Source: a virus
Virus record (IMG/VR): IMGVR_UViG_3300025889_000496
Coordinates: 1-33,431 of that record
Reading direction: 5' to 3' (one strand)
DNA length: 33,431 bases
In this document: piece after piece, positions 7,004 through 14,806 of the stretch
Layout: each line of letters starts with the position of its first letter
How positions within the stretch are numbered: position 1 is the first letter of the stretch
Notes under the pieces: model-generated
Databases searched by the model: none
The model's input: the letters and a program-made list of their open reading frames with translations, nothing else
Told to the model about the DNA's origin: nothing
Translations under genes and position numbers: made by a program

Positions 7004-7031
7004 ATTATATTAAGTAACAAAAATAAGTCAA
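7004..7031 (-). promoter_or_regulatory. Sigma70-type promoter of dNMP kinase operon
   Basis: The -35 TTGACT (7026-7031), a 16-bp spacer and a perfect -10 TATAAT (7004-7009). A second TATAAT lies five bases further downstream. Confidence 0.6.
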
Positions 7032-7050
7032 TTCTTATTTTAATAAATAA

Positions 7051-7335
7051 TTATTTTTTGAGAAAGCAATTTGGAGAAAATATAAACTCTATTTCTCCGT
7101 AATTTGAATTTATTTCAAGCGAATTATTTTTTATAAAAGATTTTTTACAAACACCCCAAATTTGAATGAAGTTTTTGCAATACATGGTTCTGTGAGGGAA
7201 TACTGACAATATGCAAGATTTGTCTTCAACAATATTTATCTGGTTTGAATTGATGCTAAATAAATTAATTTGCTCCCATTCTTTCCCTTCTAGCTCGGCT
7301 AGAGAGCATTTTATAATTTTTAAACCTACATTCAT
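7051..7335 (-). CDS. Hypothetical protein (94 aa)
   Basis: A 94-residue protein with mixed strands, four Cys residues and many Phe and Ile. No signal peptide or known motif. It follows the dUTPase gene after 26 bases and precedes the dNMP kinase promoter, so it is probably last in the dUTPase operon. No family is recognised. Confidence 0.65.
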   Translation of the reverse strand: MNVGLKIIKCSLAELEGKEWEQINLFSINSNQINIVEDKSCILSVFPHRTMYCKNFIQIWGVCKKSFIKNNSLEINSNYGEIEFIFSPNCFLKK

Positions 7336-7361
7336 TCTTTAGTGTTTTAGTTTTCTCTCAA

Positions 7362-7805
7362 CTATCGCCAAATTCTTTGTGGCAGTTCGTCCGTACTTCC
7401 AAATCCTCCAGATCCTCTATCCGAATCGTCTAATTCTTCCACTTCCTCAATAACAATTTTAGGTAACTCCATAATAACAAGTTGGGCTATCTTATCTCCA
7501 ACTTGATATGGGGAAAATGATGTGGGAGACATTCTTATTTTTACTTCTCCTCTGTACCCACTATCTATCACTCCAACAGAATTAACTAGCCTATGACCAG
7601 TCTTAGATATACTAGAGCGAGGGAAAATTAAACCAACATGCCCTTCTTCGATTTCAATTGCTAAATCAGTGCCAAATTCTATATAATTCGCATCTTTTCC
7701 AGCGTTGCTTTTTGATGTCGCTATTAAGTCTAGACCAGCATCGCCTTCTTTTGCGTAACATGGGATAGTTGCTTTACCGCTTAGTTTTTTAATTTTTAAT
7801 AACAT
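7362..7805 (-). CDS. dut: dUTP diphosphatase
   Basis: A 147-residue trimeric-type dUTPase of normal length. All five conserved motifs are visible in order: GDAGLDL, PRSSISKTG, GVIDSGYRG, GDKIAQLVI and the C-terminal RGSGGFGST, whose Phe stacks on uracil. It hydrolyses dUTP to dUMP and pyrophosphate, keeping uracil out of DNA and feeding dTMP synthesis. A 63-base gap upstream is AT-rich with no clear promoter. Confidence 0.96.
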   Translation of the reverse strand: MLLKIKKLSGKATIPCYAKEGDAGLDLIATSKSNAGKDANYIEFGTDLAIEIEEGHVGLIFPRSSISKTGHRLVNSVGVIDSGYRGEVKIRMSPTSFSPYQVGDKIAQLVIMELPKIVIEEVEELDDSDRGSGGFGSTDELPQRIWR

Positions 7806-7868
7806 TTAATTAATTTTTGAATTGATTGTAATCGTTAGTACAAATATTTTAGAATTCATATATCATAA

Positions 7869-8435
7869 TTATATTAATAATTTATTCCAAATTTTTACAT
7901 TAGCAATGTTGTTAATTATATCTTGGTATCTAACCAAAGTTACTAAATCTTTACGTCTTTGGTAATATTTATATCTTGCATCTTCTGCGTTTTTCGCTTT
8001 ACAGTTTATTGTGACTTTACCATTGTAACCATGATGTTCTGCCATTGCCTTTTTTGACCATAAAAACAGCTCTTCTCTTGGTACAATAACAAATTCATCC
8101 TCGCGCTCAAAAGCTATATGTGAGGATTCTCCTAGTAACCAACCAGAATGACCTTTAACATTTTTATACTCAAGCCAAGTCCATTCATTGTTAAACGATT
8201 TATCTTTTCTAGAAATTTTCTTTCTAGATTTTACATCAATTTTTAAAACTAAACCTAAGTTTTTGTGATAGATAAAAAAATCGATATGCTTATGTATGTT
8301 ATCTGATTTTTCTGCTTCTTTAACAATCCAGTTTCTTTTAATGGCTAAATTTTTAAAAAGAGCCTCTGCTTTGTGTCCATTTACAGAGCAGTCGCCTTTC
8401 GTGTCAAAGTTATTTATATACACTCTATCTTCCAT
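7869..8435 (-). CDS. PD-(D/E)XK-like nuclease
   Basis: A 188-residue protein with the pattern of the PD-(D/E)XK nuclease fold: a conserved Glu in an early helix (GHKAEALFKNL), then HIDFFIY and KIDVKSRKK (the D...DxK core), followed by WTWLEYKNVKG and a GWLLG turn. Related proteins occur in marine T4-like phages, but their substrate is not known to me. It overlaps the PAP2 gene by 11 bases. A resolvase-like or DNA-processing role is plausible; it could also be a non-catalytic relative. Confidence 0.6.
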   Translation of the reverse strand: MEDRVYINNFDTKGDCSVNGHKAEALFKNLAIKRNWIVKEAEKSDNIHKHIDFFIYHKNLGLVLKIDVKSRKKISRKDKSFNNEWTWLEYKNVKGHSGWLLGESSHIAFEREDEFVIVPREELFLWSKKAMAEHHGYNGKVTINCKAKNAEDARYKYYQRRKDLVTLVRYQDIINNIANVKIWNKLLI

Positions 8436-9138
8436 CTACTTTTGAAAGATTTATATATCTTATGTATGCAGGAAGTAATATTTTTTCTGATAAATAAATA
8501 GAAAATTTATTATCACTAGGGAAGTGAACTCCTTCTTTGATTCTGGACAGCGCAACCATTTTTGCTCTAGCTAAAAGTTTATTCTTAAATTCTGGAAAAG
8601 AGTGAGACAGTACGTGTGCTGTAAAATAAGCTGTTAATGTATGTCCACTTGGGTAAGATGGGGTATTGCCAGTTCCTGATTGAATAGATTTATTATAATT
8701 AAAATCTATATTATAATAATCTGCTATTTGAAAAGGTCTTAGCCTGTTATAATGAATTTTTAATTTAAGTGCTAACTTTTCTGCATCCCTGCTTAATAGA
8801 ACTTTTTTAACTTCATTATCGATAGTCTTTTTACTTATCTCTTTAAAATAATCAATAATAAAATTTATTGGATCTTTATCCATTTCAGGAAGGTGGGAGA
8901 TGAAATAATCATCATTATAATGCTCCATAAAGGATTTAACTTTAAGGAGCTCTGATTTTGTCCTTGCGCTCGTGTTGGCTGGGGGATCGTAAGCTAATAA
9001 GCTATCTATATTTATGTCTAAATATTTAAAATTTTCTTTCGACTCTTTAAGAAGAGATTCTGGTAATTTGTCAAAAGATAAATTATCTATCTTCCATTTT
9101 TGGATTTTGCTAGAAAGATTGATTTTGTACTTAGGCAT
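8425..9138 (-). CDS. PAP2-family phosphatase
   Basis: A 237-residue protein with the three-part PAP2/vanadium-haloperoxidase signature: KLKIHYNRLRP, YPSGHT and SRIKEGVHFPSD. The conserved Lys, Arg, Ser-Gly-His and final Arg/His are all present, so it should be active. No signal peptide or set of membrane spans is seen, so a soluble acid-phosphatase-like enzyme is more likely than a lipid phosphatase. The substrate is unknown. It is uncommon in phages. It lies in an operon with two small genes upstream. Confidence 0.85.
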   Translation of the reverse strand: MPKYKINLSSKIQKWKIDNLSFDKLPESLLKESKENFKYLDINIDSLLAYDPPANTSARTKSELLKVKSFMEHYNDDYFISHLPEMDKDPINFIIDYFKEISKKTIDNEVKKVLLSRDAEKLALKLKIHYNRLRPFQIADYYNIDFNYNKSIQSGTGNTPSYPSGHTLTAYFTAHVLSHSFPEFKNKLLARAKMVALSRIKEGVHFPSDNKFSIYLSEKILLPAYIRYINLSKVDGR

Positions 9139-9155
9139 AAATACTATTTACACAA

Positions 9156-9245
9156 TTATTCTTCAGAATTTTTCTTGGGCCTTCTTTTCTTCCCGTATAA
9201 CACTGCTTTTTTTAATTTATTCTTCCATTTTTGGCTTTTCTTCAT
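9156..9245 (-). CDS. Very basic micro-protein (29 aa)
   Basis: A 29-residue frame, MKKSQKWKNKLKKAVLYGKK and on, with about half its residues Lys or Arg. An excellent ribosome binding site (AAAGGTG, about six bases before the ATG) supports translation. It overlaps the end of the 75-aa membrane protein gene by 29 bases. It may bind nucleic acid; that is a guess from charge. Confidence 0.55.
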   Translation of the reverse strand: MKKSQKWKNKLKKAVLYGKKRRPKKNSEE

Positions 9246-9444
9246 ATTTAACACCTTTATTTTCGATTATGCTGGAGTAATATCCAACTTTAAAACTATA
9301 TTTTTTCGAGAAAAATACTAAACCTAATATTATATAAGGCTCCCAATCTAACGCACTGAACTTAGTAAATAGTAAAAGACATATAATAATATATGGGAAT
9401 GTAGTATTGGCTATATAATCGACAGCGGCCTGAAAATTACTCAT
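9217..9444 (-). CDS. Small membrane protein (75 aa)
   Basis: A 75-residue protein with two hydrophobic segments (FPYIIICLLLF and EPYIILGLVFF) and a charged C-terminal tail ending KPKMEE. It is probably an inner-membrane protein with two spans. It is the first gene after the strongest promoter in the window and has an AAAGG ribosome binding site. A holin or superinfection-immunity role is possible but not shown. Confidence 0.7.
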   Translation of the reverse strand: MSNFQAAVDYIANTTFPYIIICLLLFTKFSALDWEPYIILGLVFFSKKYSFKVGYYSSIIENKGVKYEEKPKMEE

Positions 9445-9482
9445 TTTTAACCTTTCGTATTTTTAGTTTTGAATATTCAGGT

Positions 9483-9511
9483 ATTATAGAATATAATGTT
9501 TGTCATGTCAA
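9483..9511 (-). promoter_or_regulatory. Consensus sigma70 promoter
   Basis: TTGACA (9506-9511), 17 bp, TATAAT (9483-9488): a perfect match to both boxes and spacing. Predicted start about 9476, giving a leader of about 30 bases. The -35 begins right at the end of the upstream terminator. Confidence 0.85.
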
Positions 9512-9542
9512 CAAAAAAAGGCCATTAATGGCCTTTTTTTGT
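9511..9542. terminator. Bidirectional intrinsic terminator
   Basis: A perfect palindrome with GGCCATTAATGGCC at the centre, flanked by seven A residues on one side and seven T on the other. It ends the outer-membrane protein gene on the minus strand and would work on either strand. Confidence 0.95.
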
Positions 9543-9561
9543 AAGATGATATATCAAGAAG

Positions 9562-10242
9562 TTAAAAAACATGATTCACACCGACAGTAACTGTTGTCAC
9601 AGCATCAGATTCACCAAGACCATAAACGTCTGTAAAAGCTAATCCAGCGAACAAAACAGTATTTTTAGCGATCTCTCTTGAAGCCGATGCACTTAGCGTA
9701 TAATAATTTTCTCTCTCTTCGTTAATTTCCGTATTTCCAGCAGCGACAGAAATATTTAGATCATAATCATCAAATAATTCAAAACCTTTACCTGCGGAAA
9801 CCTCGAATGTTTCAAAAGATTTGTCTGTATTGTAATAGACTCTAGCCGACACATCAAGAATAATTTCTGCACCAGCCTCAAAATAAATTTCATTTGAATT
9901 TCCAATCAAATGATTATTAGAGTAATTTACAAAACCAATAGAGGTATCAATCGTTTCGAGTAAACTAACACCAATATCCACTCCTAAACGAATATCATCT
10001 GGCCCATCCTTTGTGCTTACTGCGCCTCCAAGGCCAATATCAAAACCTCCTACAGAAAAATCTGTATCAAACGATGATTGAACACTTGATTGGTTTGATG
10101 AAACGCCCCTAAAGGTGAGTTCAGAATTATAACCAACAAAGAAGCTTCCTCCAATTTCGGCTGCGTTAATTTTTTTGCCAACAAGGAATCCTGCTAAGAT
10201 TAGCCCTGCAACAATATTCATTTTTACTAATTTATTTTTCAT
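9562..10242 (-). CDS. Outer-membrane beta-barrel (porin-like) protein
   Basis: A 226-residue protein with an N-terminal signal peptide (GLILAGFLVGKKINAAEIGG) and a chain of alternating polar/apolar strands rich in Gly, Tyr and Asp. It ends VGVNHVF: a terminal Phe is the usual signal for insertion by the BAM machinery of Gram-negative bacteria. It resembles small porin-like barrels. It is bounded downstream by a perfect terminator. Phage-encoded outer-membrane proteins can block receptors or change permeability, but its role here is not shown. Strong evidence for a Gram-negative host. Confidence 0.8.
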   Translation of the reverse strand: MKNKLVKMNIVAGLILAGFLVGKKINAAEIGGSFFVGYNSELTFRGVSSNQSSVQSSFDTDFSVGGFDIGLGGAVSTKDGPDDIRLGVDIGVSLLETIDTSIGFVNYSNNHLIGNSNEIYFEAGAEIILDVSARVYYNTDKSFETFEVSAGKGFELFDDYDLNISVAAGNTEINEERENYYTLSASASREIAKNTVLFAGLAFTDVYGLGESDAVTTVTVGVNHVF

Positions 10243-10252
10243 AACATTTAAA

Positions 10253-10273
10253 ACTATTTTTTTAAAAAATAGT
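10253..10273 (-). terminator. AT-only hairpin before the barrel gene
   Basis: ACTATTTTTT and AAAAAATAGT form a near-perfect AT stem with T residues after it. It may be a weak terminator for the 71-aa gene or an operator for the barrel gene. Without GC pairs it would be poor as a terminator. Confidence 0.35.
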
Positions 10274-10280
10274 AAAAAAT

Positions 10281-10496
10281 TTAATCTAAAGATTTTCTTT
10301 CTAAATCCTGTATTCTTTTTAATAAAAAATCTAATTTTGAGCGTATTTTATTATGTGTGTCTCTGAGTTCAGAAGTAAGCAATTCAATTTGCTCTTCTAG
10401 CGCAATAATTTTATCGTCATACTTTTTACAGTATTGCTGTTGAATGTCGCAGCAATTTTCTCTTAAGTATTTTGAAACACTAGACCATCCGCTCAT
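10281..10496 (-). CDS. Coiled-coil protein (71 aa)
   Basis: A 71-residue protein whose last 45 residues form a heptad-rich coiled coil (DKIIALEEQIELLTSELRD and on). Two Cys pairs (ENCC, QQYC) lie before it. It overlaps the upstream glycosyltransferase gene by 17 bases. Function unknown. Confidence 0.7.
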   Translation of the reverse strand: MSGWSSVSKYLRENCCDIQQQYCKKYDDKIIALEEQIELLTSELRDTHNKIRSKLDFLLKRIQDLERKSLD

Positions 10497-11406
10497 TTTT
10501 ATATATTTCTTTTTCTAATTTTTCGATTTTTTTGTGCAAAAGCATAATTTCTGTATTTATATGGTATGATGTAATAGGATGATAATTGAGGCTTTGGACA
10601 GAACTTTTTGATAAATTTTTATTTTTTATCTCTTTTGTTTTATCCATAATGGGATCAAGAGGCTCTAGGCTTAGTTTGTTTTTAGAAACATCTTTATAAA
10701 CTATATTATGCAATAAATCCTGCTGTTGATCATATTGCCTGTGATAAGTAATGCATTGCAGTATATTTTCTGGCAAATGATTATACTTTTTATAACCTTC
10801 TGGGTAAAATAAGTGAGGATATGAGAGCTGCTCAATGTTAATTTGATTGCCGAGCCAACCAAGTTTTGTATCTGCGCCTGATGCAGTTGGATAACCTTTT
10901 TCATGCTTTGGGGGGATCTGCCTAGGCAAGCAAAGCCAATTAAACCAATTTTCTTTTTTAGCGCTTTTTATCATTTTCTCTGCAACATGCATAGGAAGTA
11001 ATGTCCCTCCTCCGCCAGAGAGATATTTTATCTGGCTTCCGTTATATGGGTAATTACCAGTCATGTCTTTACCATACATCTTATCTTCTTTTACGTCAAG
11101 CAATTCAATAAAAGAATTAAGATTAATTAAATTAACATAAGTATCATCGTCAGCTATAAAAAGCCACTCGCAATCACTTTTTTCATTAATAATGAATTCC
11201 ATCCCTTTGAATATTTTAGGAGGGCAACTGTGACAATCATTATATTGAGTGACTACTTCATGCTTAATATTTTTACCCAACTCGCCGTCAGTGCTAATGA
11301 GGTAGTTATTGCACTGACTTAACCAAGTGCGACAGATAGGTTTAATTCTAGATTGTGCGAATTTAGATCCACCTAAAATCAAAAAGTAAATATTATCTAT
11401 TTTCAT
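10480..11406 (-). CDS. Fringe-like (GT31-type) glycosyltransferase
   Basis: A 308-residue protein resembling the Fringe/beta-3-galactosyltransferase group. It has FLILGGSKFAQSRIKPICRTW at the N-terminus, the metal-binding FIADDDTYV, the SGGGGTLL segment and a later GADTKLGWLG. It would move a sugar from a nucleotide sugar to a glycan or protein. The start at 11406 (MKIDNIYFLILGG) was chosen because it begins at the first core strand and overlaps the upstream gene by only 14 bases. A C-terminal helical tail (HKKIEKLEKEIYKNE) is outside the usual domain. Fringe-type enzymes are better known in eukaryotes. Acceptor unknown. Confidence 0.75.
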   Translation of the reverse strand: MKIDNIYFLILGGSKFAQSRIKPICRTWLSQCNNYLISTDGELGKNIKHEVVTQYNDCHSCPPKIFKGMEFIINEKSDCEWLFIADDDTYVNLINLNSFIELLDVKEDKMYGKDMTGNYPYNGSQIKYLSGGGGTLLPMHVAEKMIKSAKKENWFNWLCLPRQIPPKHEKGYPTASGADTKLGWLGNQINIEQLSYPHLFYPEGYKKYNHLPENILQCITYHRQYDQQQDLLHNIVYKDVSKNKLSLEPLDPIMDKTKEIKNKNLSKSSVQSLNYHPITSYHINTEIMLLHKKIEKLEKEIYKNERMV

Positions 11407-12274
11407 CAAGTATTTTTTTTCCGTGAAAAGCGCAATCAAATGAATATTCATCGCATTCATAGGAATCGCTTATTGGTTTTCTGTTTTTATATTTTTTTGC
11501 AGCAAAAGAAAATTTGCTAAAAAATTCTTCCGTATGCCAACAGTGTATTGTATAATAATCTCTAGAATCATTTTTTGAAGTAGAGAAGTAATCAAACTTA
11601 TCTGTTTTTTTAATTTTTAATCCACTAGAATTAATAGCTACATGTCCAGCGTACAAAAGTATTACTCCAGCATACCATCTTGGCCATTTGCCTTCGTGCT
11701 TATCAAACTCATTTTTTAAAAAATAATTTACATAATCTAAGGTTCTTGCTCCTTGTCTTATCATATTTTCTGTAGTAGAAAACCAAGTCGAGCCAATATT
11801 TGGGATGTTTTGATCTGGCAAGCTCAAGTTTTGCATAATCAAAGGAAGTTTTTTTCTTGCGAATTCACTTGAGTAAGCAGCTACGCCAGTAAAAATCTCA
11901 TCTTCTTTAATTTCTACTTCTAAGATCCCTTCGCACAAAAATGTATCAACATCTAATCTTAGGCAGTATTTATAATTCAATAAATGATCCATGCATTTAC
12001 TGTCTACAAATGGGGCAAACGAATCTGTATATCCATATTGATTGCCAGAATAAGCATATCTGAAATGATCACTTTTAGAAAGTTCATCCAGTTCTATAAA
12101 TATACAATGATCTTTAGGGATAAGTTTTTTTATGGAGAGTGGGCCGCATACCAAGAAATCAAACTTTTCATAAAGTTTTGTTTTATGCGCTACGCTGTAA
12201 TACAATCCGTAAAACTGCTCAAGGTAATTGCCTTTATGTGGTATATAAACAACTATAACAGAGTCTTTTTTCAT
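11393..12274 (-). CDS. GT-A-like glycosyltransferase
   Basis: A 293-residue protein with a GT-A-like layout: a beta-alpha N-terminus (SVIVVYIPHKG), a DxD-type motif in YCLRLDVDTFL, and a downstream WPRWYAGVILLYAGH segment with a late His (YTIHCWHTEEF). DxD motifs bind the metal and nucleotide sugar. Related proteins in phages are mostly uncharacterised. It is the second of three glycosyltransferase genes in a row, starting 18 bases after the previous one. Donor and acceptor cannot be told. Confidence 0.65.
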   Translation of the reverse strand: MKKDSVIVVYIPHKGNYLEQFYGLYYSVAHKTKLYEKFDFLVCGPLSIKKLIPKDHCIFIELDELSKSDHFRYAYSGNQYGYTDSFAPFVDSKCMDHLLNYKYCLRLDVDTFLCEGILEVEIKEDEIFTGVAAYSSEFARKKLPLIMQNLSLPDQNIPNIGSTWFSTTENMIRQGARTLDYVNYFLKNEFDKHEGKWPRWYAGVILLYAGHVAINSSGLKIKKTDKFDYFSTSKNDSRDYYTIHCWHTEEFFSKFSFAAKKYKNRKPISDSYECDEYSFDCAFHGKKILDENR

Positions 12275-12291
12275 ATTTACTATACAATATG

Positions 12292-13065
12292 TTATTGAAA
12301 ATTTTGAGAAACTCCACTATGGCCTTTACCAATTTGACCTAAATGTATAACTGGAACTGGTTCTGGCAAAACCGACATAGCGCTTCTTTCAACAAAAAAA
12401 TGCCTAAACTGAGAATCACTTCCGCCAGCTGTAGGAAAACAAGGATGAATCATTCCTGTTTCTTTTAATACAGGAGAGTAATCTTTTTTGCTTTTAATTA
12501 GCGGGGCGATTAATTCATTAAATTCATCTTGATTTATTTTTATTTTTATTTTTTTTATTTCTTCGATAATTTTGCTTTGTAAATGAAACATTTGAAAAAA
12601 TCCTACTCCTAGTTCTTTGTTATCCAAACGAACCATAGAGTTAATATCCAATAACTCTGGGCTATAAGCAACTTTACGGGTAAAATCCAAAAATTCTTTT
12701 CTAGATTCAATAATTAATCTACGTGTGCAATAAAGATTGTTTTTGTCTAATTTTGTATTCTTAAATATTCCATAAAAAGGAGTGGGGAAAACGATATCGC
12801 AATCTGTTAAAACAACCCATTCTTGGTATTTTAAGTTTTTAAAACCTTCGTTAATTGATCTACCTTTATCAAAGCTTGCTCCATTTTTATAAAATAAATC
12901 CGTCTCTACGCAGCAGACATCATTTTCTCCGCAGATTTTTTGGGTTTCATAATCTGTTGGAGTTGTAATAACGATTATATTGTTGAATTTATCTTTATTA
13001 ATAGGTAGTGTTTCTTTTAAAAAAGAAGACCTACCTACACAGGTCATTATGGCTTCTACTTTCAT
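12292..13065 (-). CDS. GT2-like glycosyltransferase
   Basis: A 257-residue glycosyltransferase-like protein. The N-terminus (VEAIMTCVGRSSFLKETLP) and VLTDCDIVFP, with its DxD, fit a GT-A fold of the GT2 kind. TAGGSDSQFRHFF and HLGQIGKGHSG near the C-terminus look like acceptor-loop motifs. It probably acts in the cytoplasm with the next two transferases. GDP-mannose dehydratase at 4.9-5.9 kb may make its donor, but that link is inference. Confidence 0.7.
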   Translation of the reverse strand: MKVEAIMTCVGRSSFLKETLPINKDKFNNIIVITTPTDYETQKICGENDVCCVETDLFYKNGASFDKGRSINEGFKNLKYQEWVVLTDCDIVFPTPFYGIFKNTKLDKNNLYCTRRLIIESRKEFLDFTRKVAYSPELLDINSMVRLDNKELGVGFFQMFHLQSKIIEEIKKIKIKINQDEFNELIAPLIKSKKDYSPVLKETGMIHPCFPTAGGSDSQFRHFFVERSAMSVLPEPVPVIHLGQIGKGHSGVSQNFQ

Positions 13066-13069
13066 ATGA

Positions 13070-13441
13070 TTAGCCTAAATATCCTTTTACATATCCATTG
13101 GATAATAAATAAGAATTGACATTCAAGCTTTTATTTTGATGACTTACTAGAAGAGTTCCTAAAACCCTTCCGAATTTACCAGTTTTATCAAGCTGTGTTT
13201 GGATGATAATATCTCGACTGCTTAAAAGTTCTTCTAGTTTATCTTTAGCCTTGAGCCCTAATTCTTTTTCTGCAATACGCTTTGATTTGTCTTCGATTTT
13301 TTTTTGTAGTTTTATCTCTGGAGCATTTATTCCAAGTAGTCTTATTCTTTTATGAACAGATATTCCAAAGCCAAGATCAATTGTGCCATCAACTGTATCT
13401 CCATCAATAACCCGATCTAATTTAAAGTTGTACTCATACAT
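13070..13441 (-). CDS. Thermonuclease (SNase-like)
   Basis: A 123-residue protein matching the staphylococcal nuclease domain: RVIDGDTV with the calcium-binding Asp, RIRLLGINAPEI with the catalytic Arg and Glu, and KFGRVLG with the second catalytic Arg. It should cut DNA or RNA. There is no signal peptide, so it would act inside the infected cell, perhaps on host DNA. It is slightly shorter than the secreted enzymes. It begins two bases after the previous gene's stop. Confidence 0.9.
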   Translation of the reverse strand: MYEYNFKLDRVIDGDTVDGTIDLGFGISVHKRIRLLGINAPEIKLQKKIEDKSKRIAEKELGLKAKDKLEELLSSRDIIIQTQLDKTGKFGRVLGTLLVSHQNKSLNVNSYLLSNGYVKGYLG

Positions 13442-13442
13442 A

Positions 13443-13658
13443 TTAATTATTTTTTTTAGAATTATAAACTGCCTCTAGTATTTCTAAGATTTTTTTATCT
13501 CTAACTGGAGAGAGTGTTTTCTTGTGAAAACACCCAAGCCACCCACAAAAGAACAATTCTTTGTATATGTAAGGGAAAATGATGAATAGTTTCTTCGTTA
13601 TTGATAACTCAATTTCATATCCAGCACATTTTTTAATTATGCTTGATACATTTATCAT
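13443..13658 (-). CDS. Hypothetical protein (71 aa)
   Basis: A 71-residue protein with a hydrophobic middle (LFIIFPYIYKELFFCGWLGC) and basic ends. The middle could be a membrane segment, but it contains Tyr, Lys and Glu, so this is uncertain. The ATG overlaps the TGA of the 161-aa gene. No family is recognised. Confidence 0.65.
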   Translation of the reverse strand: MINVSSIIKKCAGYEIELSITKKLFIIFPYIYKELFFCGWLGCFHKKTLSPVRDKKILEILEAVYNSKKNN

Positions 13659-14140
13659 CGACCATAAAGACCATTAAATATAGACTCAGACCTATTTCTT
13701 AGTCTCGCTCTTCTTTCGGCAGCCTGCTCTTCTCTCTCTTGCCTGAGGCGTTCTTGTTCAGCAGCAGCATCAATTAAAGCTTCATTTTCAGAGGAAAGTT
13801 TAGATAGTTCTTGCAAGAGTTCTTGTCTACGAGCCTCTCTATCTACAGACTCTTGAGAATAGGTTTCAGTTTCCCTCTCTAAATCTCTCAACCTTGCATA
13901 AAGTTCTGCTTCTTCACGTTCTGCTTCCTCTTTTCTTAGTCTATCTGCCTCTTCTTGTTCTGGAGTGCCTCTAGCACAGATTAAAAATAAAACCTTTTGA
14001 TTTGGATCTTCGTTAACTATATCTGATGTATAGTCAACTAGATCTAACCATTGGTCCTTATCTAAAGAAACATAATTAACGCTTTCTTTTACCTGTTCTG
14101 GTAAAGAACTATCTGTAACTAATGCATAATCAAGATTCAT
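13655..14140 (-). CDS. Protein with long Glu/Arg-rich coiled coil (161 aa)
   Basis: A 161-residue protein. The first 55 residues look globular (MNLDYALVTDSSLPEQVKES, QKVLFLICARGTPEQ). The rest is a charged single helix or coiled coil full of Glu, Arg and Ala, ending SIFNGLYGR. The short globular-plus-coil plan suggests an assembly or scaffold role, but nothing more can be said. Its stop overlaps the next ATG. Confidence 0.7.
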   Translation of the reverse strand: MNLDYALVTDSSLPEQVKESVNYVSLDKDQWLDLVDYTSDIVNEDPNQKVLFLICARGTPEQEEADRLRKEEAEREEAELYARLRDLERETETYSQESVDREARRQELLQELSKLSSENEALIDAAAEQERLRQEREEQAAERRARLRNRSESIFNGLYGR

Positions 14141-14156
14141 GATTTATGATGTACAC

Positions 14157-14507
14157 TTATCTTAACATTTCTGGTACTTCATCAATATCATTTTCATTGA
14201 TTATTTCAATATCATTTTCAATGTCGTTTTCAATGCCGTTTTCAATAGCCTTTACGCTTTCAAACCGAATGCTATCGGACCCTTGAATAGACGAATTTTT
14301 ATCTTCTGATTGATAAACTACAAAATCTGGAGCCTTTGGATTTTTAGATTTATTTTTATTAGTAAAGATAACTAATTTATACTCTCTTTCTACTCCGAAT
14401 TCGCCAACCTTAATAAATCCAGATAAGTAATTTTGGTTTTTGCCTTCTCGCCTCCATAGGGCTCCAAGTTCGCGTTTATTCCAATCAGTTTTATTTTCTT
14501 CGCTCAT
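14157..14507 (-). CDS. Hypothetical phage protein with acidic repeat tail (116 aa)
   Basis: The first 75 residues form a small domain (NKRELGALWRREGKNQNYLS, then a strand pattern VVYQSED) that resembles a widespread small phage domain of unknown role. The tail is a short repeat of the unit IEND (IENGIENDIENDIEIINEND), coded by repeated ATTGAAAAYGAYATTG, so its length may vary by slippage. The acidic tail recalls single-strand-binding proteins, but no OB-fold is shown. Confidence 0.75.
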   Translation of the reverse strand: MSEENKTDWNKRELGALWRREGKNQNYLSGFIKVGEFGVEREYKLVIFTNKNKSKNPKAPDFVVYQSEDKNSSIQGSDSIRFESVKAIENGIENDIENDIEIINENDIDEVPEMLR

Positions 14508-14533
14508 AATTATATTTTAGGTTTAGTATTATA

Positions 14534-14710
14534 TTAAAGATCAACTCCTGCGTCAAATAATTTTCTTATATTATCTAAAAATTTTTTTTTGTCTTTTTCG
14601 CTTAGGGAAGAGTATTCTTTTTTAATTTGATTATATTTTTTTCTAACAATAGGATCTTCGCTTTGTGCGTTGATAATTTTTTTTATTTCTTTAGCCTTCT
14701 TTTTATTCAT
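14534..14710 (-). CDS. Small Lys-rich protein (58 aa)
   Basis: A 58-residue helical protein with about one-third Lys (MNKKKAKEIKKIINAQSEDP and on), ending in LFDAGVDL. Its ATG overlaps the TGA of the 24-residue membrane peptide gene (ATGA), so it is translated with it. Function unknown. Confidence 0.65.
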   Translation of the reverse strand: MNKKKAKEIKKIINAQSEDPIVRKKYNQIKKEYSSLSEKDKKKFLDNIRKLFDAGVDL

Positions 14711-14781
14711 GGGTATTTTTTTCCAAAAAGAGCAATATATGCAATGACTGTGCCTGCTAGGTAGATAATTACTTGTTCCAT
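14707..14781 (-). CDS. Small membrane peptide (24 aa)
   Basis: A 24-residue frame (MEQVIIYLAGTVIAYIALFG...) with one clear membrane span and a basic end. It follows a consensus promoter by about 20 bases and couples to the 58-aa gene. No strong ribosome binding site is visible. Confidence 0.5.
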   Translation of the reverse strand: MEQVIIYLAGTVIAYIALFGKKYP

Positions 14782-14806
14782 AATTTTATTTTAGATTAAG
14801 GAATAT

